A stretch of 64,000 nt of DNA from Paenibacillus luteus (lineage in GTDB: Bacteria; Bacillota; Bacilli; Paenibacillales; Paenibacillaceae): positions 115,889-179,888 of the forward strand of contig NZ_SKCD01000007.1 of NCBI RefSeq assembly GCF_006542765.1, written 5' to 3'. Shown here piece after piece: positions 43,081-51,264 of the stretch (within the stretch, counting starts at the first letter, position 1; each line of letters opens with the position of its first letter). The notes below the pieces were generated by a model. That model searched no databases. It saw nothing but the letters and a program-made list of their open reading frames with translations, and was not told the DNA's origin. Made by a program: the position numbers and the translations under genes.

Positions 43081-44905
43081 GGCTGATTCCTTCCCGCGGT
43101 AACCGCATCTCCATTGTTGTTCCAAGCTCGTCTGTTTCGATCCGAAGCATCGCTTCGTCTCCGTAAAGCAGCCTCAGGCGGGTATGCAAATTCACAAGCC
43201 CGATGCTCTCCTCCACATCCTCACGTTCCTCCCACTCGCTCAAAAAGGATTGCCTCACCTCTATGAGCCGCTCTGGCGTAAAGCCTGGTCCATTGTCATG
43301 CACGGATATGACGGCATGCTCTTCGGTCAGCTTGGCCCGGATATCTATCGTAATCGTGCTCGATACTTTCTCCAGCGCGTGCTTGATCGAGTTTTCCACT
43401 AAGGTTTGAAGCGACAGCTTCGGTATTTCCAGCGCCATAAGCGATTCATCCCATTCATAAGTCATCTGCAGGCGGCTGCCGAAGCGCGCCTTCTGCAGCG
43501 ACAAATAATGTTCGATATGCTTCAGCTCCTCGCGCGACTGCACGATATCTTTACCGCTTATGCAATAACGCAGCGTTAATGCTAGGGAGTCAACCATATC
43601 AACGATGTCAAAGCGTTCACTCTTGAGCGCTTTCGTCGAAATGGCTTGCAGCGCATTATATAGAAAATGCGGATTAATTTCAGCCTCCAACGCTTTCAAT
43701 ATCGCATTTTTCTCCACCAGCTTCATCTTGTAGCGTTCATTGATGAGATCATTCGTCCTTCTCACCATCTGGTTGAAATGACGGGACAAATAAGCAATCT
43801 CGTCTCGGCCTCTTACCTCTGCCTCCGCATCGAAATGCCCCGTACTGAAGCGATTCATCTGATAAGAAAGCTTCCTCAGCGGCTTAGTAATCGCATTAGA
43901 GAAATACGTAACCGCAATAATCGAGAGCAGCAAGAACAGAAAACCGATTGAAAAGCTGATGTTGCGTGTCGTTCGGGCCGCCTCATAGATTTGCGTATAA
44001 GGAATCGGCTTAACGAGCCTCCAGCCCTCTTGCTCACCGATGTCATAAACGACAAGGTACTTCTGTTCTTCCTCCGACCAGGTCAGCTGCCTGCTTGATG
44101 GTTGTCCCAAACGTTCCAATAAGCCTCCAGCCTTAGCCCGCTCATAAAAAGCAGGATCATCCGTATAAAAGGGCTCATTATCCGGACTTAAATACAGCAA
44201 ATGCTGACCTGCATCGAAGGGTATATCCTTTAATATTTCGTCTCTGACCGAGGAATCGTAATAAAATGACAGCACGGCCTGAGGCTGCCTCGATACGATC
44301 GAGCGAAGCACCCGGTGATAGGCCATAAAGCTATTTTCCGTGTCTACCGGATACCCAGGCTCCGAGTCTGCTTCAACAAACGACTGGTACGAACGGTTAA
44401 AAGGGCTAGACATCGCCTTCTCGTACCATGGCAGCTTGGTGATGGCAGGGTCCACGCCCGTACGAACGGTAATATTATAGCTTTCCTTCGATATGGCATA
44501 ATATTTTTTCTCCTTCACCACATAGAGAAAGATCGCTTCCAGATCATTTCTGGAATAATACAGCTCCCGCAAATAATCCTCCAAATACATCTTCGAAGCA
44601 TAATCCACCGACTCATGCGTAATGGCATAAGTAATTTCATCATAGCGGATCTGCGGCAGCGATAACTGCTCCATTCCTTTCAAATAGTCCTCCATGTTCT
44701 GGTTAACGAGCAGCAGGTTGTTTGAAGTGCTGGCTATGCTGCTTGTGACCGACTCCTTCTGCAGCATTTGATATGAAATATAAGTCAGCGACCCGACCAC
44801 GAGTATAATAATGGACGTGAAAAGCAAAATAAGCTTGTTCACCAGTCTTCTCGACATGCGCTCGGCTATTGCTTTAACGGCTTTCCCAGCTCGATTTATG
44901 ATCAT
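43073..44905 (-). CDS. YesM-type sensor histidine kinase
   Basis: 610 residues. Membrane helices at about 22-44 and 315-337 enclose an extracellular Cache-like sensor. HAMP is at about 338-390, the phosphoacceptor H413 in EINPHFLYNAL (His_kinase family), and the ATPase has N box LVENSIKHAL and G1 DNGPGF. This class monitors extracellular sugar or the binding protein of its ABC importer. Coupled to the response-regulator gene, and divergent from the two permeases. GAGGG precedes the ATG very closely. Confidence 0.93.
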   Translation of the reverse strand: MIINRAGKAVKAIAERMSRRLVNKLILLFTSIIILVVGSLTYISYQMLQKESVTSSIASTSNNLLLVNQNMEDYLKGMEQLSLPQIRYDEITYAITHESVDYASKMYLEDYLRELYYSRNDLEAIFLYVVKEKKYYAISKESYNITVRTGVDPAITKLPWYEKAMSSPFNRSYQSFVEADSEPGYPVDTENSFMAYHRVLRSIVSRQPQAVLSFYYDSSVRDEILKDIPFDAGQHLLYLSPDNEPFYTDDPAFYERAKAGGLLERLGQPSSRQLTWSEEEQKYLVVYDIGEQEGWRLVKPIPYTQIYEAARTTRNISFSIGFLFLLLSIIAVTYFSNAITKPLRKLSYQMNRFSTGHFDAEAEVRGRDEIAYLSRHFNQMVRRTNDLINERYKMKLVEKNAILKALEAEINPHFLYNALQAISTKALKSERFDIVDMVDSLALTLRYCISGKDIVQSREELKHIEHYLSLQKARFGSRLQMTYEWDESLMALEIPKLSLQTLVENSIKHALEKVSSTITIDIRAKLTEEHAVISVHDNGPGFTPERLIEVRQSFLSEWEEREDVEESIGLVNLHTRLRLLYGDEAMLRIETDELGTTMEMRLPREGISHV

Positions 44906-45173
44906 TTCCCTCTTCCCTTCAGCCCGGCATTCCGTTCACCTTTTTACCCCTAACTGATTTCTTAAATCCATTTTTGCAGGTGGGCGGCTGTTTTATAATA
45001 CACATTATAACGAATGGCGATGGATTGAAAACAAAAATGTACAGCCTCGGAAACGAGCTCTGCCTGTGTTCCCGCGTTAGCCGTTCTGCCTTTCATCATG
45101 GCATACGCCAATCACGCTTGTATAGCAGAAGCAAACAGCCATTAGACGAACAGAGAAGAAAAGAGGTGCGTTG

Positions 45174-46064
45174 ATGTTTAAAGCATTAGGGAGAAAATGG
45201 AGCGAGAAGCTCGAATTCGGCATCTTCACCTTGCCGGTATTAATTTGTATCGCCGTAGCGTTCTATATCCCGTTCGCCATGACCATCCGTTATTCCATGA
45301 CCAAATGGAACGGAATTTCCAAGCATCCAACCTTCGTTGGGCTTGATAACTTTAAGCAAATTTTTACGGGCGATGCCAACTTTGCAAGCTCCGCATGGTT
45401 CACGATCAAATATGCGGTTTTGTATATCGTGCTCGTGAATGTGCTGGCCATTGTGCTGGCTGTTATTTTGGATATGAAGCTCAAAACGACTTCATGGCTG
45501 CGCGCCGCTTTCTTTATTCCCTATATTCTAAGCCTCGTCATCGTTGGCTTTATCTGGAAGTTTATCTTTATGCAAGGCTTTGAATCGCTTGCGCAGAGCA
45601 CGGGCTGGGGCATATTCGACCTAAGCTGGCTCGGCGAGCCCGGGCTAGCCTTCGTCTCGATCCTGCTGGTCTCGATTTGGCAGTCAATCGGTTTCTACTT
45701 AGTGATCTACATTGCCGGCTTGCAGTCGGTGCCGGATGATCTCAAGGAAGCCGCAACCGTCGATGGCGCGGGTCCGTTAAGACGCTTCTTCAGCATTACG
45801 CTGCCGCTGCTAGCGCCGTCCATCACGATTTCCGTCTTCATGGCGTTGACCAACTCCATCAAAGTCTTTGACGTCATCCTGTCTTTGACTGGCGGCGGAC
45901 CTGGCGGAACGACTTATAGTATCGCTTATGACATTTACAGAGATACGTTCCAAAACAATCTTTATGGCTACGGAACAGCCAAAGCGCTTATCCTATTCGT
46001 TGCGGTATTGTTCGTGACTATCATTCAATTGACGATCTTCAAACGCAGGGAGGTTGAAGCCTAA
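45174..46064 (+). CDS. CUT1 sugar ABC permease (UgpA/LplB-like)
   Basis: 296 residues with six hydrophobic segments. The ABC contact motif EAATVDGAGPLRRFFSITLPLL is split near residues 198-219. First permease for the alpha-galactoside importer; partner 46064-46903. The ATG at 45174 has GAGGTG at seven bases and is preferred to a TTG one codon upstream. In the 268-base gap before it, a TATAAT (about 44994) could be its -10 box. No ATPase gene is present, so a shared MsmX-type ATPase is expected. Confidence 0.9.
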   Translation: MFKALGRKWSEKLEFGIFTLPVLICIAVAFYIPFAMTIRYSMTKWNGISKHPTFVGLDNFKQIFTGDANFASSAWFTIKYAVLYIVLVNVLAIVLAVILDMKLKTTSWLRAAFFIPYILSLVIVGFIWKFIFMQGFESLAQSTGWGIFDLSWLGEPGLAFVSILLVSIWQSIGFYLVIYIAGLQSVPDDLKEAATVDGAGPLRRFFSITLPLLAPSITISVFMALTNSIKVFDVILSLTGGGPGGTTYSIAYDIYRDTFQNNLYGYGTAKALILFVAVLFVTIIQLTIFKRREVEA

Positions 46065-46903
46065 TGAATACGCATGCCAAAGCAAGAACAGGGCGCATCG
46101 TACTGGAAGTCGTCATGGTGCTTCTCTCGCTTGTGTTTCTCTATCCCTTATTTCTGGCGATCAACAACTCGTTCAAGAGCTTCGGCGAGGTCATGACCGA
46201 TGTCGTGGCCCTGCCAAAGCAGCTCGTATTCGAGAACTATTCCTACGTATGGTCGTTCATCAACTATCCGAAGCTGTTCCTTAACAACTTTATTATTACG
46301 ACCGTGGGACTTGCCGGCATTATTCTTGTCTCCTCCATCGCAGCCTATAAGCTGGCGAGAACGAAGACGCGTTGGAGCGGCCTAATCTACCTGCTCTGCA
46401 TTATGCCGATGCTGATTCCGTTCCAATCGATTATGCTTACCGTGCTTCAGCTTGCCAAAAACTTAAACTTGTCCGAGAGCACTTGGGGGCTCGGCATTCT
46501 TTACTGGGGCTTCGGCGCACCGCTCGCGGTGTTCATCTATCATGGCTTTGTGAAGGGCATTCCGAAGGAAATCGACGAGAGCGCTACAATTGACGGCGCT
46601 TCCGGCTTTAAATTATTTTTCCTAGTGATATTTCCGCTCCTTAAGTCGGTTACAACAACGATCGTTATCATTGATGTCATGTGGATCTGGAATGACTTCC
46701 TGCTCCCGCTGCTCATGGTTAACGGCTCGCCCGACACCAAAACCTTGACGCTCGCCGCTTACACCTTCGTCGGCCAATATACTTCCGACTGGCAATATGC
46801 GATGACCGCCATGGTCATGGCCGTGCTGCCATCGATTATCGTGTTCATCTTCCTGCAAAAGTACATCGTCAAAGGCGTTGTAGCCGGCGCGGTGAAAGGT
46901 TAA
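46064..46903 (+). CDS. CUT1 sugar ABC permease (UgpE/LplC-like)
   Basis: 279 residues, six hydrophobic segments, ABC contact motif ESATIDGASGFKLFFLVIFP at about 170-190. It overlaps the first permease in TAATG form, so the two are translationally coupled. It ends in a strong terminator, so this divergent arm holds only the permeases while the binding protein lies across the regulator genes. Confidence 0.9.
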   Translation: MNTHAKARTGRIVLEVVMVLLSLVFLYPLFLAINNSFKSFGEVMTDVVALPKQLVFENYSYVWSFINYPKLFLNNFIITTVGLAGIILVSSIAAYKLARTKTRWSGLIYLLCIMPMLIPFQSIMLTVLQLAKNLNLSESTWGLGILYWGFGAPLAVFIYHGFVKGIPKEIDESATIDGASGFKLFFLVIFPLLKSVTTTIVIIDVMWIWNDFLLPLLMVNGSPDTKTLTLAAYTFVGQYTSDWQYAMTAMVMAVLPSIIVFIFLQKYIVKGVVAGAVKG

Positions 46904-46919
46904 GAAAGCAAACGCAAAG

Positions 46920-46956
46920 AAGGCAGCTGCCCTCCGAAGAGGATAGCTGCCTTTTT
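46920..46956 (+). terminator. terminator after the alpha-galactoside permeases
   Basis: AGGCAGCT...CTC pairs with GAG...AGCTGCCT, followed by five Ts. Confidence 0.88.
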
Positions 46957-46973
46957 CGTATACGCACCTGCGA

Positions 46974-47969
46974 TTATGAAGACATAGGGGAAGTCGATTC
47001 ACGAACGACAAGCTCCGGACTTAACTGGACCGTCACGTTTCGTTTAACTCCGCCATTAATCATTTTAAGCAGTAAATCCACACCCGTCCTTCCGATTTGG
47101 TCCGCCGGCTGCCGCATGGTCGTCAGCATCGGCCGAAATTCGGAGGCAATGAACTGGTCGTCGAACCCGATAATAGATATTTTCTCCGGTACTCGTATTC
47201 CCTCGTTCATGAATGCATTCATCGCGCCAAGCGCCATGTAATCATCCGACGCGAATAGCGCTGTTGGCAGCTTGCCGGATTCTATCCAGGCCTGGGCAAT
47301 GCGATAGCCCGTTGAGATTTCAAAATCCCCTCGCTCTACGCAGTAAGGCTGAAATCCCGCTTCAGCTAAGGCAGCACGGTAGCCCCGCTCCCTTTCACGA
47401 CTGCTTAGGAACAGCTCCGGACCGCTAATATGCGCAATATCCTGATGGCCAAGCCCGATTAAATGCTTGGTAGCTTCATAGCCGCCATGAAAGTTATCTA
47501 CAATAACAGAGGTGGCGGAGGAATTAAGCTGCTGATTGTCGAGCATCACGAACGGAATCTGATTTTTCTTCAGGTCGAGCACATATTCATCCTCACGCAT
47601 CGGCGACAGCAGAATGACGCCATCCACTCGATCCTCTTGAAACAAGGAGCGGTGAGCTTGATCATCGTCTCCGCTGGAAATCGACAACGCAAGAAAGTAG
47701 CCCTTCTCCGCCAAACAATCATTCACTTCCTTGACGACGGAATCTAGAAAGGAATCATAGAGCGTCGTCAAGGATAGTCCGATAATCCCCGTCTTACCAC
47801 GGGCAAGACTTCTGGCCGAAGCGTTAGGATGGTAATCCAAATCCTTCATCGCTTGCAGTACACGATCCCTATTGCCCGATCTCACGCTAGGTAAATTGTT
47901 CAATACGCGAGAGACCGTTACAATGGAAAGCCCTGATTTCTTAGCTACGTCCAATATGCTTACTTTCAT
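46974..47969 (-). CDS. LacI family transcriptional regulator (GH8 locus, operon-distal)
   Basis: About 331 residues. The helix-turn-helix at 1-25 (MKVSILDVAKKSGLSIVTVS) and hinge helix NASARSLARGK precede a periplasmic-binding-like effector domain (TGIIGLSLTTLYDSFLD, DRVDGVILLSP, ISGPELFLSSRERERGYRAA, SIIGFDDQFIASEFRPMLTT). Closely related to the regulator at 54359-55357, so both probably recognise the same operators. Encoded 90 bases after the binding protein, with a G/C hairpin (48007-48043) between. The ATG at 47969 has AGGAAGG eight bases upstream. Confidence 0.9.
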   Translation of the reverse strand: MKVSILDVAKKSGLSIVTVSRVLNNLPSVRSGNRDRVLQAMKDLDYHPNASARSLARGKTGIIGLSLTTLYDSFLDSVVKEVNDCLAEKGYFLALSISSGDDDQAHRSLFQEDRVDGVILLSPMREDEYVLDLKKNQIPFVMLDNQQLNSSATSVIVDNFHGGYEATKHLIGLGHQDIAHISGPELFLSSRERERGYRAALAEAGFQPYCVERGDFEISTGYRIAQAWIESGKLPTALFASDDYMALGAMNAFMNEGIRVPEKISIIGFDDQFIASEFRPMLTTMRQPADQIGRTGVDLLLKMINGGVKRNVTVQLSPELVVRESTSPMSS

Positions 47970-48006
47970 AGCAAACGCCTTCCTCAAACCAAAGTGATTA
48001 CCTTTA

Positions 48007-48043
48007 CAAAAAGAAAGCGGGGGAGCAGCACCTACGCCCCCTC
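48007..48043 (-). terminator. G/C hairpin between binding-protein and LacI genes
   Basis: GGGGGC pairs with GCTCCCCC-type bases around a roughly 12-base loop, then TTTCTTTTT on the minus strand. Probably partial termination in the operon. Confidence 0.6.
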
Positions 48044-48058
48044 CTCAAAGCCTATGTT

Positions 48059-49405
48059 CTATGGTTTGTTTACTCTCGCTAGAAGATCCTTCAGCTTCTG
48101 TTCGATAACAGGAAGCACTTCCTCTACTTTCTTATCGCCATTCTCAACGCCCGCTAGCTCGTTAATGAACAATTCATTGATTTGCGAGTAGTTGGAAATC
48201 AGATGGTTGTAGGATTCAAAACCATATTTATATGCGCCATCAAATACCTGTTGAATCCCTTTTGGGTCGATGCCTTCAAAGTTGTTGTAGTATTTCTCAG
48301 CTGCCGCTTGGTTTACCGGCGGATTTCCACCGCTGAGCTCAATCGATTTTTCCTGAATTTCAGTCGTAATCAAATATTTGATCCATTCCAAAGCTTCCTC
48401 CGGATGCTTGGAGTCCTTCAGAACGAACAGCGGATCTACGTAAAGCACGCTTCTTACATCGCCTTTCGGGCTTTGCGGCACTGCGGCTACACCTACATTA
48501 AAGCTGAAATCCGCTGCAGCAGCCAAGCTCCACGAGCCAACCACGGACATTCCGATTTTTCCGGATAAGAACGGATCACCGAATTGGCCCGAAACGGATT
48601 GAGAGAATGCCGGCGTTGGAGCAACCTTTTTATCGTAAATGAGACCATAGAGGGTTTTATAGGCATCCACTACCTCTGGTTTGGATAGGTTAATTTCGGA
48701 AGGCTTGCCGCCATTTGTCCAAGTATCATCGGAATAAACATTCGCTCCGAAGTATTGGGGACGTTGATCACGCTCGCCAAAGCCGAAATCGACACCATAC
48801 TGCGCTTCCTCCATATTTTTGGAGTCTACCGTCATTTTTTGCGCGTATTCTACCATTTTCTCAAAGGTCCAGCTTTTGTCTTCATAATCCGTTGGAGGAT
48901 AAGGGAGACCCGCCTTATCGAACAAGTCTTTGTTATAAAGCATGACGGTCACATAGCTATTAAGAGGAATGCCGTAGGTTTTCCCATCGACCTTATAGAT
49001 GTCCATGACATCATCGGGAATGTTGTAATCCGATGCTTTGAAGCCCTCCAAATAGGGTGACAAATCCATCAGCATATCCTTATTGTAATACTCCATAAAA
49101 CCGCCGTATCCCCAGTGAGAAGTAACGTCCGGAGCATTCTTTGCAGCAATGGAGGATTGCAGCTTAGAGTCGAACTGCTCATAAGGCGCTTTAGTTACTT
49201 TAATCTTAATATTAGGATGCTTCGCTTCGAAATCCGGGATTAGCTTCTCAACGAAGGTTCTGTCTGGCGAGTCAATTGTATAATGGGTAATCGTTACTTT
49301 CTCGCCTTTGCCGCCATCTGTCTTCTCCTTATTCGAGCATGCCGCTGCCAGTAAAGCAAATACGAGAGTCAAGCTAATCGCAATGGACATCCATTTCTTG
49401 TTCAT
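48059..49405 (-). CDS. sugar ABC transporter substrate-binding lipoprotein (GH8 locus)
   Basis: About 448 residues with lipobox LLAAAC near residue 22, then a family 1 solute-binding fold (VTITHYTIDSPDRTFVEKLI, NAPDVTSHWGYGGFMEYYN, GKIGMSVVGSWSLAAAADFS). It would capture beta-glucan or chito-oligosaccharides released by the SLH-anchored GH8 enzyme of the same operon. The ATG at 49405 begins the signal peptide; GGGGG lies 11 bases before it, and an ATG nine codons earlier has no ribosome site. Confidence 0.9.
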   Translation of the reverse strand: MNKKWMSIAISLTLVFALLAAACSNKEKTDGGKGEKVTITHYTIDSPDRTFVEKLIPDFEAKHPNIKIKVTKAPYEQFDSKLQSSIAAKNAPDVTSHWGYGGFMEYYNKDMLMDLSPYLEGFKASDYNIPDDVMDIYKVDGKTYGIPLNSYVTVMLYNKDLFDKAGLPYPPTDYEDKSWTFEKMVEYAQKMTVDSKNMEEAQYGVDFGFGERDQRPQYFGANVYSDDTWTNGGKPSEINLSKPEVVDAYKTLYGLIYDKKVAPTPAFSQSVSGQFGDPFLSGKIGMSVVGSWSLAAAADFSFNVGVAAVPQSPKGDVRSVLYVDPLFVLKDSKHPEEALEWIKYLITTEIQEKSIELSGGNPPVNQAAAEKYYNNFEGIDPKGIQQVFDGAYKYGFESYNHLISNYSQINELFINELAGVENGDKKVEEVLPVIEQKLKDLLARVNKP

Positions 49406-49450
49406 CTTCCTTATTTCCCCCTTATTTTTCATTCGATATCGGCGCAAGGC

Positions 49451-50332
49451 TTATTTAATGCCCGTGAGCACGATACCTTCGACAAATCTTTTCTGTGCTA
49501 CTGCAAATAAAAGCACAATCGGCATGACCGATAGAATGGAAGCCGCCATTAATAGATTCCACGGAGCAAGCCGGAACTTCGACGACAGCATAGCAGCCAT
49601 GCCGATCGGAAGCGTAAAGTTCTCCTGCGAATCCAAATACAAGACCGGCGTGAGCAAATCATTCCAGCTCCAAATGAAGGAGAAGATGGCAACCGTCGCA
49701 AGCGCAGGGCCAGCTAACGGAAGCGTTAAATTCCAATAGAGGCGGAATTCGCTGCAGCCATCGATTCGACCCGCATTGTAAAGCTCATCCGGCATCGTAG
49801 AGAAAAATTGCTTCAACAAAAATATCATATAAGCAGACCCAAAAAAGGACGGCAGTATCAATGGAAGCAAGGAATCATGCAAGCCGAGATTCATAAAGAG
49901 CAGAAACTGCGGGATCATGATTGCCGGATACGGCAGCATTAATGTGCTAAGCACCAGCATGAACATAAAACCGCTGCTTCTCGTTTGATACCTAGCAAAT
50001 CCAAAAGCAACTAGAGATGAAGAAATGATTGTGCCGATGACGGTGCATATCGCAACGATTAAGCTGTTCATGTACTGCTGGCCGAATTTGATGTCGGTGT
50101 TGGTGAATAATTCACTGAAATTTCCCCACGCGAACACCTTCGGAATTATGGTTGGAGGAAAAAGAAGCAATTCCTTCGTCGTCTTTAGCGAGGTAGTCAC
50201 CATAAACCAAACGGGAGACAGCATCGTTATGGTCACGACTAGAAGGATAACAAATCCGATTAGCTGCGACAGCTTCCATTTCTTCTTTTTTTGCACCGTA
50301 TTCTTTTTATTCTCCAGGGCTACTTCGCTCAT
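49451..50332 (-). CDS. CUT1 sugar ABC permease (GH8 locus, MalG-type)
   Basis: 293 residues, six hydrophobic segments; the cytoplasmic N-terminus is very lysine-rich (ENKKNTVQKKKKWK). ABC contact motif NAGRIDGCSEFRLYWNLTLP. Its ATG overlaps the stop of the preceding permease by four bases (ATGA), and GGGGGGC gives the ribosome site. Works with the permease encoded at 50329-51240; the ATPase is encoded elsewhere. Confidence 0.9.
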   Translation of the reverse strand: MSEVALENKKNTVQKKKKWKLSQLIGFVILLVVTITMLSPVWFMVTTSLKTTKELLLFPPTIIPKVFAWGNFSELFTNTDIKFGQQYMNSLIVAICTVIGTIISSSLVAFGFARYQTRSSGFMFMLVLSTLMLPYPAIMIPQFLLFMNLGLHDSLLPLILPSFFGSAYMIFLLKQFFSTMPDELYNAGRIDGCSEFRLYWNLTLPLAGPALATVAIFSFIWSWNDLLTPVLYLDSQENFTLPIGMAAMLSSKFRLAPWNLLMAASILSVMPIVLLFAVAQKRFVEGIVLTGIK

Positions 50333-51240
50333 CTGTCACGCCCCCCTTCGTAATAAACATAACGCTTCGAAGACCTCATGATGAGGTAAGTAATGATTAA
50401 CACGGCAATGAGAAGCAGCCAAGCCATCGCTGAAGCATAGCCGTAACGGAAATTTTTGAACGCATTAATATAAATGTTGTATACGTAGAACCAAGTAGAA
50501 TAACTTGGTCCTCCGCGAGTAATGGTATACGCCTGTGTAAAGACTTGAAAGGATTCGATCACGCCTATGATCAGCTGAAACAGAAACACCGGTGAGATCA
50601 TCGGGAACGTCACGCTCCAAAAAGTTCTCCAGCGCCCCGCCCCATCCAGCCTCGCAGCCTCCAGCAGATGCGACGGCACGCCTTGGAGACCAGCGAGAAA
50701 GATAAGCATCCCTGCGCCTAATCCCCAAAATGACATCATAATCAAAGCCCATAATGCGTAGCGGTCGTCCAAGAACCAGTGAATCGGTTCGATCCCAAAC
50801 AGCGATAGCCCATAGTTGAACAATCCCGCCTGCGGATTGAACACCCAAAAAAAGAGCAGCGCCATCGATACACCCGAAATCATGCTCGGAAAGTACATCG
50901 CTGTACGAAAGAAGCCGCTGAAGGGAACTTTCTGGTTGATCAAAATCGCAAAAATCAGTGAAAGAAACAACGTGATCGGAACACTGATAAAGGTGTATTT
51001 GAGTGTAACGACGATAGAGTTCCAGAATTGCTCGTCATGGAAGAGCTCTTTAAAATTATCCCCGCCGATAAAGACCGGCGAATGAATAATGTCGTAATCC
51101 GTAAAGCTGTAATACAAGGAAGCCCCCACTGGATACAGTGCAAATAATAGAAAACCGATCATCCAGGGCGAAATGAATAAGTAAAAATATTTGCTTTCAC
51201 GCCTTTGCCCTTTGCTGCGCTTCAGTACAATCGCCCCCAC
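50329..51240 (-). CDS. CUT1 sugar ABC permease (GH8 locus, MalF-type)
   Basis: About 303 residues, six hydrophobic segments (YFYLFISPWMIGFLLFALYP is the first). ABC contact motif EAARLDGAGRWRTFWSVTFP. A GTG at 51240, with GGAG six bases upstream, is preferred to a TTG at 51261 that has none. It begins 24 bases after the GH8 gene, so enzyme and importer share one transcript. TM1-to-TM2 loop FTDYDIIHSPVFIGGDNFKE is typical of the family. Confidence 0.88.
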   Translation of the reverse strand: MGAIVLKRSKGQRRESKYFYLFISPWMIGFLLFALYPVGASLYYSFTDYDIIHSPVFIGGDNFKELFHDEQFWNSIVVTLKYTFISVPITLFLSLIFAILINQKVPFSGFFRTAMYFPSMISGVSMALLFFWVFNPQAGLFNYGLSLFGIEPIHWFLDDRYALWALIMMSFWGLGAGMLIFLAGLQGVPSHLLEAARLDGAGRWRTFWSVTFPMISPVFLFQLIIGVIESFQVFTQAYTITRGGPSYSTWFYVYNIYINAFKNFRYGYASAMAWLLLIAVLIITYLIMRSSKRYVYYEGGRDR

Positions 51241-51264
51241 TTCCGTCTCCGGATCATTCAAGCT

